Part shown: one piece after another, positions 39,332 through 49,519 of the stretch
How the letters are laid out: each line of letters begins with the position of its first letter
Position numbering within the stretch: the stretch's first letter is position 1
DNA from: Methylobacterium radiodurans
GTDB taxonomy: Bacteria > Pseudomonadota > Alphaproteobacteria > Rhizobiales > Beijerinckiaceae
Reading direction: 5' to 3'
NCBI RefSeq assembly: GCF_003173735.1
Contig: NZ_CP029551.1
Coordinates: forward strand, 3,434,001-3,498,000
Length of the DNA: 64,000 bases
The notes under the pieces: generated by a model
Seen by the model: the letters and a program-made list of their open reading frames with translations, nothing else
What the model was told of the DNA's origin: nothing
The model's database searches: none
Translations under genes and position numbers: made by a program

Positions 39332-40711
39332 ATGGCCTACCGCCACGTCGTCGGCCCGCGAAGCTTCGCCTTCGCCGACCTCGCCACCCTGATGGCGAAG
39401 GCGACGCCGCCCCGCTCGGGCGACCGGCTCGCCGGGATCGCGGCCGAATCCGCGGAGGAGAGCTGGGCCGCGCGCTGGTGCCTCGCCGAGGTGCCCCTGC
39501 GGGAGATCCTGGCCCGGCCGCTGATCCCCTACGAGGACGACGCCGTCACCCGCCTGATCCTCGACGGGCACGACGAAGCCGCCTTCCGGGAGATCGGCCA
39601 CCTCACGGTCGGCGATTTCCGCGAGTTCCTGCTCACCGCCTGCTCCGAGACGCTCGCCCGCATCGCCCCGGCGGTCACGCCCGAGATCGCCGCGGCCGTG
39701 TCGAAGATCATGCGCAACCAGGACCTGATCCTGGTCGCCCGCAAGGCCCGCGTGGTGACCCGGTTCCGCAACACGATCGGCCTGCCCGGAACGCTGGCGG
39801 TGCGGCTCCAGCCGAACCACCCGACCGACGATCCGGCCGGCATCACCGCGGCGATCCTCGACGGGCTCTCCTACGGCTGCGGCGACGCGGTGATCGGCAT
39901 CAACCCGGCCTCCGACTCCGTGCAGGCATTGGGCGACCTCCTGCACCTCCTCGACGAGCTGATCCAGCGCCACGCCATCCCGACGCAATCCTGCGTGCTC
40001 ACCCACGTCACCACCACGCTGGAGGCGATGGAGCGGGGCCTGCCGGTCGATCTCGTCTTCCAGTCGATCGCCGGCACGGAGGCGGCGAACGCGAGCTTCG
40101 GCGTGACGCTCGACCTGTTGAGGGAGGCCCACGACGCGATGCTCGGGCTCAAGCGCGGCAGCGTCGGCGACAACGGGATGTATTTCGAGACCGGCCAGGG
40201 CTCCTGCCTCTCGGCCGACGCCCATCACGGCATCGACCAGCAGACGCTGGAGGCCCGCGCCTACGCGGTGGCGCGTTCCTTCCGGCCGCTCCTCGTCAAC
40301 ACGGTGGTGGGCTTCATCGGTCCCGAATACCTCTACGACGGCAAGGAGATCATCCGGGCGGGGCTGGAGGACCATTTCTGCGGCAAGCTGATGGGCGTGC
40401 CGCTGGGGGTCGACGTCTGCTACACCAACCACGCCGAGGCCGATCAGGACGACATGGACACGCTCCTGACGCTGCTGGGGGCTGCGGGCTGCACCTACAT
40501 CATGGGCGTGCCGGGCGCCGACGACGTGATGCTGAACTACCAGTCCACCGCCTTCCACGACTCGCTCTACCTGCGCGAGGTGCTGGGCCTGAGGCGCGCG
40601 CCCGAGTTCGAGGCCTGGCTCCACGCGATCGGCCTGACGGACGGGGCAGGGGCCCTCGTCGCGGGCGCGCAGAACCGCCTGCTCGCCGACGCGGCCGGGC
40701 TCGCCGCGTGA
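39332..40711 (+). CDS. eutB: Ethanolamine ammonia-lyase large subunit
   Basis: Catalytic subunit of the adenosylcobalamin enzyme that splits ethanolamine into acetaldehyde and ammonia. 459 aa, normal length, starting MAYRHVVGPRSFAFADL with GAGGTG just upstream. Landmarks are MRNQDLILVARKARVVTRFR (here from IMRNQDL), LPGTLAVRLQPNHPTDDPAG, and GLPVDLVFQSIAGTEAANAS. The eutC start overlaps its stop. No Eut microcompartment, EutA reactivase or aldehyde dehydrogenase is nearby, so it probably serves nitrogen supply. I saw no cobalamin riboswitch in the 180 bases upstream. Confidence 0.95.
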   Translation: MAYRHVVGPRSFAFADLATLMAKATPPRSGDRLAGIAAESAEESWAARWCLAEVPLREILARPLIPYEDDAVTRLILDGHDEAAFREIGHLTVGDFREFLLTACSETLARIAPAVTPEIAAAVSKIMRNQDLILVARKARVVTRFRNTIGLPGTLAVRLQPNHPTDDPAGITAAILDGLSYGCGDAVIGINPASDSVQALGDLLHLLDELIQRHAIPTQSCVLTHVTTTLEAMERGLPVDLVFQSIAGTEAANASFGVTLDLLREAHDAMLGLKRGSVGDNGMYFETGQGSCLSADAHHGIDQQTLEARAYAVARSFRPLLVNTVVGFIGPEYLYDGKEIIRAGLEDHFCGKLMGVPLGVDVCYTNHAEADQDDMDTLLTLLGAAGCTYIMGVPGADDVMLNYQSTAFHDSLYLREVLGLRRAPEFEAWLHAIGLTDGAGALVAGAQNRLLADAAGLAA

Positions 40712-41484
40712 GCGAGGCGGAGATCTGGGCCCGGCTCGCCCGGCTCACCCCCGCCCGCATCGGCCTGGGCCGGGCCGGCAGCGGCCAGACCACCCGCAGC
40801 GTGCTCGCCTTCGGCCTCGCCCACGCCCAGGCGCGCGACGCGGTCCACACGCCGCTGGACGCGGAGGCGGTCCGGGCCGGCGTCGAGGCGCTGGGCCTGC
40901 CCACGCTCGGTGCCGCCTCGCGGGCGGAGGACCGCGCCACCTACCTGCGCCGGCCCGATCTCGGCCGCAGCCTCGCTCCGGAGAGCCGCGAGGCGCTGGC
41001 CGCCGCCGCGGGCGAGGCTTGCGACCTCGCCCTCGTGGTCGCGGACGGGCTCTCGGCCCGGGCGATCCACGAGAACGCCGTGCCGGTCCTCGAAGCCTTC
41101 CGGCCCCGCGCCGCGGAGGCCGACTGGCGCCTCGCGCCGGTGGTCGTCGCGGGCCAAGCCCGCGTCGCGCTGGGCGACAGCATCGGCGAGGCCCTGCGGG
41201 CACGCGCCGTCGCGGTGCTGATCGGCGAGCGGCCGGGCCTGTCCTCGCCCGACAGCCTCGGGATCTACCTGACCTACGGGCCCCGCCCCGGCCGCTCGGA
41301 CGCCGAGCGCAACTGCATCTCGAACGTGCGCGCGGCCGGCCTCAGCCCCAACAAGGCGGCCTTCCGGCTCGCCTGGCTCCTCGGGCAGGCGCTCAGTCGC
41401 GGCCTCACCGGCGTGCAGCTGAAGGACGAGAGCGACCGGATGCTCGAGGCGCCGGACCGGACGGCGGCACTCCCCCAAGCTTAG
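40708..41484 (+). CDS. eutC: Ethanolamine ammonia-lyase small subunit
   Basis: 258 aa from GTG 40708, overlapping the eutB stop as GTGA. It helps bind adenosylcobalamin and completes the (alpha-beta)6 enzyme. Motifs are TPARIGLGRAGSGQTTRSVL, LALVVADGLSARAIHENAVP, RVALGDSIGEAL, LIGERPGLSSPDSLGIYLTY and RNCISNVRAAGLSPNKAAF, all characteristic. Intact. The 292 bases to the next gene hold a GCAAC/GTTGC hairpin near 41642-41664 and no gene. Confidence 0.95.
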   Translation: MSEAEIWARLARLTPARIGLGRAGSGQTTRSVLAFGLAHAQARDAVHTPLDAEAVRAGVEALGLPTLGAASRAEDRATYLRRPDLGRSLAPESREALAAAAGEACDLALVVADGLSARAIHENAVPVLEAFRPRAAEADWRLAPVVVAGQARVALGDSIGEALRARAVAVLIGERPGLSSPDSLGIYLTYGPRPGRSDAERNCISNVRAAGLSPNKAAFRLAWLLGQALSRGLTGVQLKDESDRMLEAPDRTAALPQA

Positions 41485-41776
41485 CCCGGATCCTCATCGG
41501 TATTCGGAGGCCCAAGCGTGGCTGTGGCGGGGTCGCAACACCGCGAAAGCATCCCGGGTTTGCCCCGAGTGCTGCCCCGAACCGCCCCGTTCCCGCCATA
41601 AACCGGGACCACCTCAGCATCGGCGGTAAACGGCAGATTCTGCAACGCTTTACCGCGCTGTTGCGAGGGATTCCGGACAGCGTTTCAGCCCTTCGCGCAT
41701 CGCCGCAAGGCGATGTGGAACGGCCGCGCGCACCCCATATCCGGGATCGTCGCCGAGTACGGACAGGGCCCGGGTC

Positions 41777-43507
41777 ATGGACGCGCGCGTGAACGACAAG
41801 TCGAAGCTGCCGAGCCGGCACGTGACCGAGGGTCCCGACCGCGCGCCGCACCGCTCGTACCTCTACGCCATGGGCCTGACCCGCGAGCAGATCCACCAGC
41901 CGCTCGTCGGTGTCGCCTCGTGCTGGAACGAGGCCGCCCCCTGCAACATCTCGCTGATGCGCCAGGCCCAGGCCGTGAAGAAGGGCGTCGCCGCCGCCCA
42001 CGGCACCCCGCGCGAGTTCTGCACCATCACGGTCACCGACGGCATCGCCATGGGCCATGCCGGCATGCGCGCCTCGCTGCCCTCGCGCGAGGTCATCGCC
42101 GACTCCGTCGAGCTGACCATGCGCGGCCACGCCTACGACGCGCTCGTGGGCTTGGCCGGCTGCGACAAGTCGCTGCCCGGCATGATGATGGCGATGGTGC
42201 GCCTCAACGTGCCGTCGATCTTCATCTACGGCGGCTCGATCCTGCCCGGCTCCTTCCGGGGCCGGCCGGTCACCGTGCAGGACCTGTTCGAGGCGGTCGG
42301 CAAGGTCGCGGTCGGCGACATGAGCCTGGAGGATCTGGACGAGCTGGAGCAGGTCGCCTGCCCGTCGGCCGGCGCCTGCGGCGCGCAGTTCACGGCCAAC
42401 ACCATGGCGACCGTCTCCGAGGCGATCGGCCTCGCGCTGCCCTACTCGGCCGGCGCCCCGGCGCCCTACGAGATCCGCGACAAGTTCTGCGCGGCGGCCG
42501 GCGAGAAGGTCATGGAGCTCATCGCCAAGAACATCCGCCCGCGCGACATCGTCACCCGCAAGGCGCTGGAGAACGCCGCCGCCACCGTCGCGGCGTCCGG
42601 CGGCTCGACCAACGCGGCGCTCCACCTGCCGGCGATCGCCCACGAGTGCGGCATCGAATTCACCCTGTTCGACGTGGCCGAGATCTTCCGGCGCACGCCC
42701 TACATCGCCGACCTCAAGCCCGGTGGGCGCTACGTCGCCAAGGACATGTTCGAGGTCGGCGGCATCCCACTCCTGATGAAGACGCTCCTCGACCACGGCT
42801 ACCTCCACGGCGACTGCCTGACGGTGACCGGCCGCACCATCGCGGAGAACCTCGAGAAGGTGGCCTGGAACCCGGACCAGGACGTGGTCCGCCCGGCCAA
42901 CGCCCCGATCACCCCGACCGGCGGCGTCGTCGGCCTGCGGGGCAACCTCGCCCCCGAGGGCGCGATCGTGAAGGTCGCGGGCATGCCGGCGGAAAAACAG
43001 GTCTTCACCGGCCCCGCCCGCGTGTTCGATGGCGAGGAGGCCTGCTTCCAGGCGGTGCAGAACCGGACCTACAAGGAGGGCGAGGTTCTGGTGATCCGCT
43101 ACGAGGGCCCCCGCGGCGGCCCCGGCATGCGCGAGATGCTCTCCACCACGGCCGCCCTCTACGGCCAGGGCATGGGCGACAAGGTCGCGCTGATCACGGA
43201 CGGGCGCTTCTCGGGCGCAACCCGTGGCTTCTGCGTCGGCCATGTCGGGCCCGAGGCCGCAGTCGGCGGCCCGATCGGCCTGATCCGTGATGGCGACCTG
43301 ATCACGCTGGACGCGATCAAGGGTACGCTCGACGTCGCACTGTCAGACGACGAGCTGGCCGAGCGCCGCAAGGCCTGGGCGCCGCGCCCGAACACTGCGA
43401 CCTCCGGCTACCTCTGGAAATACGCGCAGGGCGTCGGCCCGGCGGTGACCGGCGCCGTGACCCATCCGGGCGGCGCCAAGGAGACGCAGACCTATGCGGA
43501 CGTCTAG
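41777..43507 (+). CDS. ilvD: Dihydroxy-acid dehydratase, 2Fe-2S type
   Basis: A second IlvD/EDD-family protein, 576 aa, clearly different from the one at base 4. It starts MDARVNDKSKLPSRHVTEGP, as in rhizobial IlvD. Three likely cluster ligands are present: Cys56 in EAAPCNISL, Cys129 in LAGCDKSLPG and Cys201 in CPSAGACGAQFTANTM. The Cys at 56 is the mark of the oxygen-stable 2Fe-2S dehydratases. ITDGRFSGATRGFCVGHVGP is present near residue 473. It may be the main branched-chain amino-acid enzyme, or a sugar-acid dehydratase; the rhizobial-type start favours the former. A GTG-free ATG start at 41777 fits the family. Confidence 0.92.
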   Translation: MDARVNDKSKLPSRHVTEGPDRAPHRSYLYAMGLTREQIHQPLVGVASCWNEAAPCNISLMRQAQAVKKGVAAAHGTPREFCTITVTDGIAMGHAGMRASLPSREVIADSVELTMRGHAYDALVGLAGCDKSLPGMMMAMVRLNVPSIFIYGGSILPGSFRGRPVTVQDLFEAVGKVAVGDMSLEDLDELEQVACPSAGACGAQFTANTMATVSEAIGLALPYSAGAPAPYEIRDKFCAAAGEKVMELIAKNIRPRDIVTRKALENAAATVAASGGSTNAALHLPAIAHECGIEFTLFDVAEIFRRTPYIADLKPGGRYVAKDMFEVGGIPLLMKTLLDHGYLHGDCLTVTGRTIAENLEKVAWNPDQDVVRPANAPITPTGGVVGLRGNLAPEGAIVKVAGMPAEKQVFTGPARVFDGEEACFQAVQNRTYKEGEVLVIRYEGPRGGPGMREMLSTTAALYGQGMGDKVALITDGRFSGATRGFCVGHVGPEAAVGGPIGLIRDGDLITLDAIKGTLDVALSDDELAERRKAWAPRPNTATSGYLWKYAQGVGPAVTGAVTHPGGAKETQTYADV

Positions 43508-43571
43508 GTCCGACCTCAGCCGGACTGCGTGGCCGGTCGAGGCCGATCCGTGTCGGCCTCGGGCACTTGAG

Positions 43572-44393
43572 ATGCTGCGCATGCTCGGTTTCGCGGGGCT
43601 CGCGGCAGCGATGACGCTCGCCTCCGTTCCGGCCCCGCGCGCGCTCGACGCGGCAGCGCGCACCCCCGTGGCGGAGAAGACCTACCGCTCGGCCAAGGAC
43701 GCGCTGCGCGCGGGCGTGCGCGAGTACAACGCGGGCGACAAGGAGGGCGCCGCGCGCGCCCTCGAATACGCCGCCGGCCAGGGCCACGCGCTGGCCCTGT
43801 GGAAGCTCGGCCGCATGTACGCGGACGGGGACGGCGTGCCCCACGACGACCTCAAGGCCTTCGAGTACTTCTCGCGCATCGCGGATGCCGGCACCGACGA
43901 CGCGCCGGACGCGCAGATCGCCGGCGTGACCGCGAGCGCCTTCAACGCGCTCGGCGCCTACTTCCTCGACGGGATCAAGGGCACCTACGTGCGCCCGAAC
44001 CCGACGCGGGCCTACGACATGTTCAACTACGCGGCGTCCTATTTCGGCGACCCGAACGCGCAGTACAACCTCGCCCGGCTCTACCTCGACGGGACCGGCG
44101 TCGATGCCGATGCCCGCCAGGCGGCGCGCTGGTTCAACCTCGCGGCCGAGAAGGGACACCACCCGGCCCAGGCACTCTTGGGCGACATCCTGGTCAACGG
44201 GATGGGCGGCGTGCCGGTGCAACGGGTGCGCGGCCTGATGTGGCTGGCGCTCGCCCGCGAGGGCGCGCAGGGGCGCAAGGACGAGTGGATCGTCACGCTC
44301 TACGAGAAGAACTGGGCGGCCGCGAGCGAGGACGACCGCGCCGACGCGCAGGCCCAGATGCAGACCGTGGGCTCGATCAAGCGGAGGCGGTGA
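43572..44393 (+). CDS. exoR: ExoR-like Sel1-repeat regulator
   Basis: 273 aa from ATG 43572: a signal peptide (MLRMLGFAGLAAAMTLASVP, cleavage near ALDA) and Sel1-like repeats (YNAGDKEGAARALEYAAGQG, ALWKLGRMYADGDGVPHDDL, FNYAASYFGDPNAQYNLARL, RWFNLAAEKGHHPAQALLGD). In rhizobia ExoR sits in the periplasm, represses the ExoS-ChvI two-component system, and is degraded in the host to release exopolysaccharide synthesis. Length and repeats match. The frame is open to 43494, overlapping ilvD, but the signal peptide sets the start. No ChvI/ExoS gene is adjacent. Confidence 0.85.
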   Translation: MLRMLGFAGLAAAMTLASVPAPRALDAAARTPVAEKTYRSAKDALRAGVREYNAGDKEGAARALEYAAGQGHALALWKLGRMYADGDGVPHDDLKAFEYFSRIADAGTDDAPDAQIAGVTASAFNALGAYFLDGIKGTYVRPNPTRAYDMFNYAASYFGDPNAQYNLARLYLDGTGVDADARQAARWFNLAAEKGHHPAQALLGDILVNGMGGVPVQRVRGLMWLALAREGAQGRKDEWIVTLYEKNWAAASEDDRADAQAQMQTVGSIKRRR

Positions 44394-44421
44394 AGACCGC
44401 CTTCCGCATCGAGGGGCCGGA

Positions 44422-45174
44422 TCAGGCGTAGTCCACGCCCGAGAAGGTCAGCCCGCAGGCCGGGGCCAGCGGGCCGCAGCGGTGCTTGGCCTTCGTGGCC
44501 AGGATCTCGGCGACGTCGTCGCCCGTGAGGCGGCGCGAGCCCGCCAGCATCAGCGTGCCGACCATCGCCCGCACCTGATGGTGCAGGAAGGAGCGCGCGG
44601 CCGTCGCCACCACGATCTCGTCGAACAGGCCGAAGCGCACCCGCGCCACGTCGAGCTGCTCCAGCGTGCGCACGGGGCTGTTGGCCTGGCACTCCGCCGC
44701 GCGGAAGGCCGAGAAGTCGTGCCGGCCCAGAAGCCGCTGGGCGGCCGCGTGCATCAGCTCCGCGTCGAGCGCCCAGGGCACCTGCCAGACATGGGCGCGG
44801 GTCAGCGCCGCGGGGCTGCGCCGGTTGAGGATGCGGTAGCGGTAGTGCCGCCGGATGGCCGAGTGCCGCGCGTCGAACGTCTCCGGCACGATCTCGGCCG
44901 AGAGCACCGCCACGGGCTGCGGACGGAGGTGGGCGTTCAGCGCGTCCCGCACGGTGTCGGTGCGCCACTCCTTGGCGAGGTCGAGATGCGCCACCTGCCC
45001 GATCGCGTGCACCCCCGCATCGGTGCGCCCGGCGCAGGTGAGCCGCACGGCCTCGCCCGAGAAGCGCAGCACCGCCGCCTCAACGGCCGCCTGCACGGTC
45101 GGGTCCTCCGCCTGCCGCTGCCAGCCGCAGAAGGGCGCGCCGTCGTACTCGATGACGAGCTTGTAGCGGGGCAT
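44422..45174 (-). CDS. truA: tRNA pseudouridine(38-40) synthase
   Basis: Converts uridines 38-40 of tRNA anticodon arms to pseudouridine. 250 aa: [19 protein letters not shown], catalytic Asp52 in [34 protein letters not shown] and [17 protein letters not shown]. It is the third gene after def and fmt, one base after the fmt stop. The def-fmt-truA order is common in alphaproteobacteria. Confidence 0.95.
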   Translation of the reverse strand: MPRYKLVIEYDGAPFCGWQRQAEDPTVQAAVEAAVLRFSGEAVRLTCAGRTDAGVHAIGQVAHLDLAKEWRTDTVRDALNAHLRPQPVAVLSAEIVPETFDARHSAIRRHYRYRILNRRSPAALTRAHVWQVPWALDAELMHAAAQRLLGRHDFSAFRAAECQANSPVRTLEQLDVARVRFGLFDEIVVATAARSFLHHQVRAMVGTLMLAGSRRLTGDDVAEILATKAKHRCGPLAPACGLTFSGVDYA

Positions 45175-45175
45175 G

Positions 45176-46108
45176 TCAGCCCGCGAACCGCGCGCCGGGC
45201 TCCAGCCGCGCCCCGCGCAGAAACTCGGCGCCGCTGGCGACCCCGCCCTTGCCGGCGCGACGCAGTTCGAGCAGGCGCACCGCGCCCGTGCCGCAGGCCA
45301 CGGTGCAGTCGCCGTCGAGGAGCGTCCCGGGCGCGCCGGAGCCGGCCTCGGGGAGCGCCCTCAGCACCTTCACGCGCTCCGGTCCCTTACCGAGATCCGC
45401 CTCGAAGAAGGCGCCGGGAAAGGGCGACAGGCCGTTGACCTGCCGGGCGACCGCTTCCGCCGCCTGCGACCAGTCGATCCGCGCCTCATCGTTCGTGATC
45501 TTGTGGGCGTAGACGACGCCCTCCTCCGGCTGGGGCACGAAGGCGAGGTCGCCCGCCTCCAGTTGCCGGAGTGCCCGCGCCATCAGGTCGGCGCCCAAGG
45601 GCATCAGGGCATCGTGCAGCTCGCCCGCGGTGAGGCCCGGGGTGATCGGCACCCGCGCCTCCAGCGCCACCGGTCCGGTATCGAGCCCGGCCTCCATGCG
45701 CATCACGCCGACGCCGCTCTCGGGGTCGCCCGCCATCACGGCGCGCTGGATCGGGGCGGCGCCGCGCCAGCGCGGCAGCAGCGAGCCGTGCAGGTTGAGG
45801 CAGCCGTGGCGGGGCAGGGCGAGGATCGCGGGCGGCAGGAGCATGCCGTAGGCGACGACGACCGCCACGTCCGCGCCGTGGGCCGCGAAGGTCTCGGCGG
45901 CCTCAGGCCCCTTCAGGCTCGCGGGGGTCAGCACCGGCACGCCGAGCCGGTCGGCGAGCGCGTGGACGGGGGAGGGGCGCAAGCTCATGCCGCGACCCGC
46001 CTTGGCGGGCGCGCGGGTGTAGACGGCGGCGACCGCGTGGCCGTCCTCGGCGATCCGCGCCAGCGTCGGCACCGCGAAGTCCGGGGTGCCCATGAAGACG
46101 ACGCGCAT
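45176..46108 (-). CDS. fmt: Methionyl-tRNA formyltransferase
   Basis: Formylates initiator Met-tRNA. 310 aa: [20 protein letters not shown], the formyl-transfer site [20 protein letters not shown] (Asn and His) and [14 protein letters not shown] (Asp), then a C-terminal OB-like domain (FAGTLL-type part: [19 protein letters not shown]). Start ATG 46108, ten bases after the def stop. Intact. Confidence 0.95.
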   Translation of the reverse strand: MRVVFMGTPDFAVPTLARIAEDGHAVAAVYTRAPAKAGRGMSLRPSPVHALADRLGVPVLTPASLKGPEAAETFAAHGADVAVVVAYGMLLPPAILALPRHGCLNLHGSLLPRWRGAAPIQRAVMAGDPESGVGVMRMEAGLDTGPVALEARVPITPGLTAGELHDALMPLGADLMARALRQLEAGDLAFVPQPEEGVVYAHKITNDEARIDWSQAAEAVARQVNGLSPFPGAFFEADLGKGPERVKVLRALPEAGSGAPGTLLDGDCTVACGTGAVRLLELRRAGKGGVASGAEFLRGARLEPGARFAG

Positions 46109-46118
46109 CCCGGTGGCC

Positions 46119-46634
46119 TCAGGCGGCGTCGCGCTTGGCCGCCTTGGCGAACTTCTTCATCACCCGGTCGCGCTTCAGCTTCGAGATGTGGTCGATGAAC
46201 AGCACGCCGTTGAGGTGATCGATCTCGTGCTGCAGGCAGGTGGCGAGCAGGCCGTCGGCCTCGATCTCCTGCTCCTTGCCGTCGAGATCGCGGAAGCGCA
46301 CGCGCACGCGGTCGGGCCGGGTCACCTCGGCGTAGTAGTCAGGGATCGACAGGCAGCCCTCGTCGTAGACGCGCGTCTCCTCCGATTCCCAGGTGATCAC
46401 CGGATCGAGGAAGACCTGCGGGCGGCGGACATTCTCCTCCTTCGAGGTGTCGATGGTGACGATGCGCTTCTGGACGCCGATCTGGATCCCGGCGAGCCCG
46501 ACGCCGGGCGCGTCGTACATCGTCTCCAGCATGTCGTCGGCGAGCTTTCGGATCTCGCTGGTGACGGGGCCGACCGGCTCGGAGACGAGGCGCAGGCGCG
46601 AATCCGGCAGGATGACGAGGGGAAGGATGGCCAT
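46119..46634 (-). CDS. def: Peptide deformylase
   Basis: Removes the formyl group from new proteins. 171 aa with all three motifs: [20 protein letters not shown] (metal Cys) and [14 protein letters not shown] (two metal His, catalytic Glu). The ATG at 46634 gives [20 protein letters not shown], standard for alphaproteobacteria. First gene of def-fmt-truA. Confidence 0.96.
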   Translation of the reverse strand: MAILPLVILPDSRLRLVSEPVGPVTSEIRKLADDMLETMYDAPGVGLAGIQIGVQKRIVTIDTSKEENVRRPQVFLDPVITWESEETRVYDEGCLSIPDYYAEVTRPDRVRVRFRDLDGKEQEIEADGLLATCLQHEIDHLNGVLFIDHISKLKRDRVMKKFAKAAKRDAA

Positions 46635-46726
46635 GGCTCGATCGGGGCGGGGCGCGCGGGCGTCTGAGGAAGCGTTTCGAATAGGGTGGGGCGCAGTGCC
46701 GGTCAAATGACGGGCACAGAACGCCC

Positions 46727-47332
46727 TCAGAACGCCGTGCGGCTGCGGATCGCCGCCATGAGGGTGCCCTCGTCCAGGTAGTCGAGCTCGCCGCCCACCG
46801 GCACGCCGTGGGCGAGGCGGGTGACCTTCAGGTCGAGGCGCCGGATCGACTCGGTGACGTAGTGGGCGGTGGTCTGGCCGTCGACCGTGGCGTTCAAGGC
46901 CAAGATGATCTCCTTGACCGCCGGGTCGCTCGCCCGCTCGACGAGGCTCGCGATGTTGAGGTGTTCCGGCCGCACGCCGTCGAGCGCCGAGAGCACGCCG
47001 CCGAGCACGTGGTAGCGCGCCTGGACCGCGCCCGAGCGCTCCAGCGCCCAGAGGTCGGAGACGTCCTCCACCACCACGAGCGTCGAGGGATCGCGGGCGG
47101 CATCGCGGCAGATCGTGCAGGGGTCGCTGGTATCGACGTTGCCGCAGGCGTGGCAGACCACGATGCGCTCGGCCGCAACCCGCATGGCGTCGGCGAGGGG
47201 GCCGAGCAGCGTGTCGCGCTTCTTGATGAGCTGCAGCGCGGCGCGGCGTGCAGAGCGGGGCCCGAGCCCCGGCATCCGGGCGAGAAGCTGGATCAGGCGC
47301 TCGATCTCCGGACCGGCGACGGCTTGCGGCAT
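46727..47332 (-). CDS. recR: Recombination mediator RecR
   Basis: Helps load RecA at gaps with RecO/RecF. 201 aa: N-terminal helix-hairpin-helix ([20 protein letters not shown]), zinc finger [18 protein letters not shown], Toprim region ([17 protein letters not shown]) and C-terminal [20 protein letters not shown]. Normal length. dnaX and the YbaB-type gene, its usual neighbours, are not downstream; upstream is the long gap before pckA. Confidence 0.95.
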   Translation of the reverse strand: MPQAVAGPEIERLIQLLARMPGLGPRSARRAALQLIKKRDTLLGPLADAMRVAAERIVVCHACGNVDTSDPCTICRDAARDPSTLVVVEDVSDLWALERSGAVQARYHVLGGVLSALDGVRPEHLNIASLVERASDPAVKEIILALNATVDGQTTAHYVTESIRRLDLKVTRLAHGVPVGGELDYLDEGTLMAAIRSRTAF

Positions 47333-47734
47333 CGGGGACTCTCGTGTCGGGGCAGGCCGATTCCGGCGGGCGGCGCGCCCGCCATAGCGGGGCGGGGGGC
47401 CGGCCGAAAGGGTGGTCTGCTGGGTTACAATATAGGGGTTCCGTCGCCCCCGCGCCCGCCCGTGCGACCATCGTTCAGGATACAGACAGGCGGTCGGCTC
47501 CAGTCACGCGCGGCGGCCCGGCTCTGCCGGCCGCGCTCCGAACTCTGGGGCCGTGGGGCGGACCTACGCCCAAAGTTCGGATTGACCGGGCGGCTCGTGC
47601 CGCCCGACCAAGGCAGGGTCGGGAGCGGAGAACCAGCGTGCGGCGGTCCTGAACGACCGCACGGACGCTCCCCAAGGCCACGGGCAAGCCGGGGCCGGAA
47701 CCAAAGCGCGAACAGGGGCTCGGGAGTGACGATC
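47333..47734. other. Divergent intergenic region before pckA
   Basis: 402 bases between recR and pckA without a convincing gene. A short AT-rich island, GGTTACAATATAGGGG at about 47423-47438, stands out from the GC-rich surroundings and could be a -10 region (TACAAT). The roughly 300 bases from there to the start codon would be a long leader. CCAGCGTGCGG-type short repeats are not evident. Confidence 0.4.
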
Positions 47735-49354
<1,620 letters not shown>

Positions 49355-49397
49355 TGTGAATGAAGGGGCCGCCTCGGGCGCCCCCCGTGTGAGACGG

Positions 49398-49429
49398 GCC
49401 CTCCTCGCCGCCGGCGGGGAGGGCTTTTT
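49398..49429 (+). terminator. Rho-independent terminator of pckA
   Basis: GCCCTCC (49398-49404) pairs with GGAGGGC (49418-49424), with CGCC/GGCG stacking inside, and TTTTT follows at 49425-49429. It lies 44 bases after the pckA stop and is the best textbook terminator in the window. Confidence 0.88.
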
Positions 49430-49460
49430 CGTGATCTGCCCCCCACCCGCTCGGAGGCTA

Positions 49461-49494
49461 GGATCCCCTCTCCGCGCGCGGGGAGAGGGGATCC
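49461..49494. repeat. Palindrome of the ccctctcc/ggagaggg family
   Basis: GGATCCCCTCTCC (49461-49473) and GGAGAGGGGATCC (49482-49494), perfect 13-base arms with an 8-base GC loop, between pckA and the convergent PBP gene. Likely also ends the PBP transcript. Confidence 0.8.
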
Positions 49495-49519
49495 GCGCCC
49501 TGCTCGGCGAGCGGCGCCC

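Noticed and set aside
43494..43571. Longer start for exoR overlapping the ilvD end
   Set aside because: The added 26 residues are polar and would bury the signal peptide. ATG 43572 gives a normal export signal and ExoR length.
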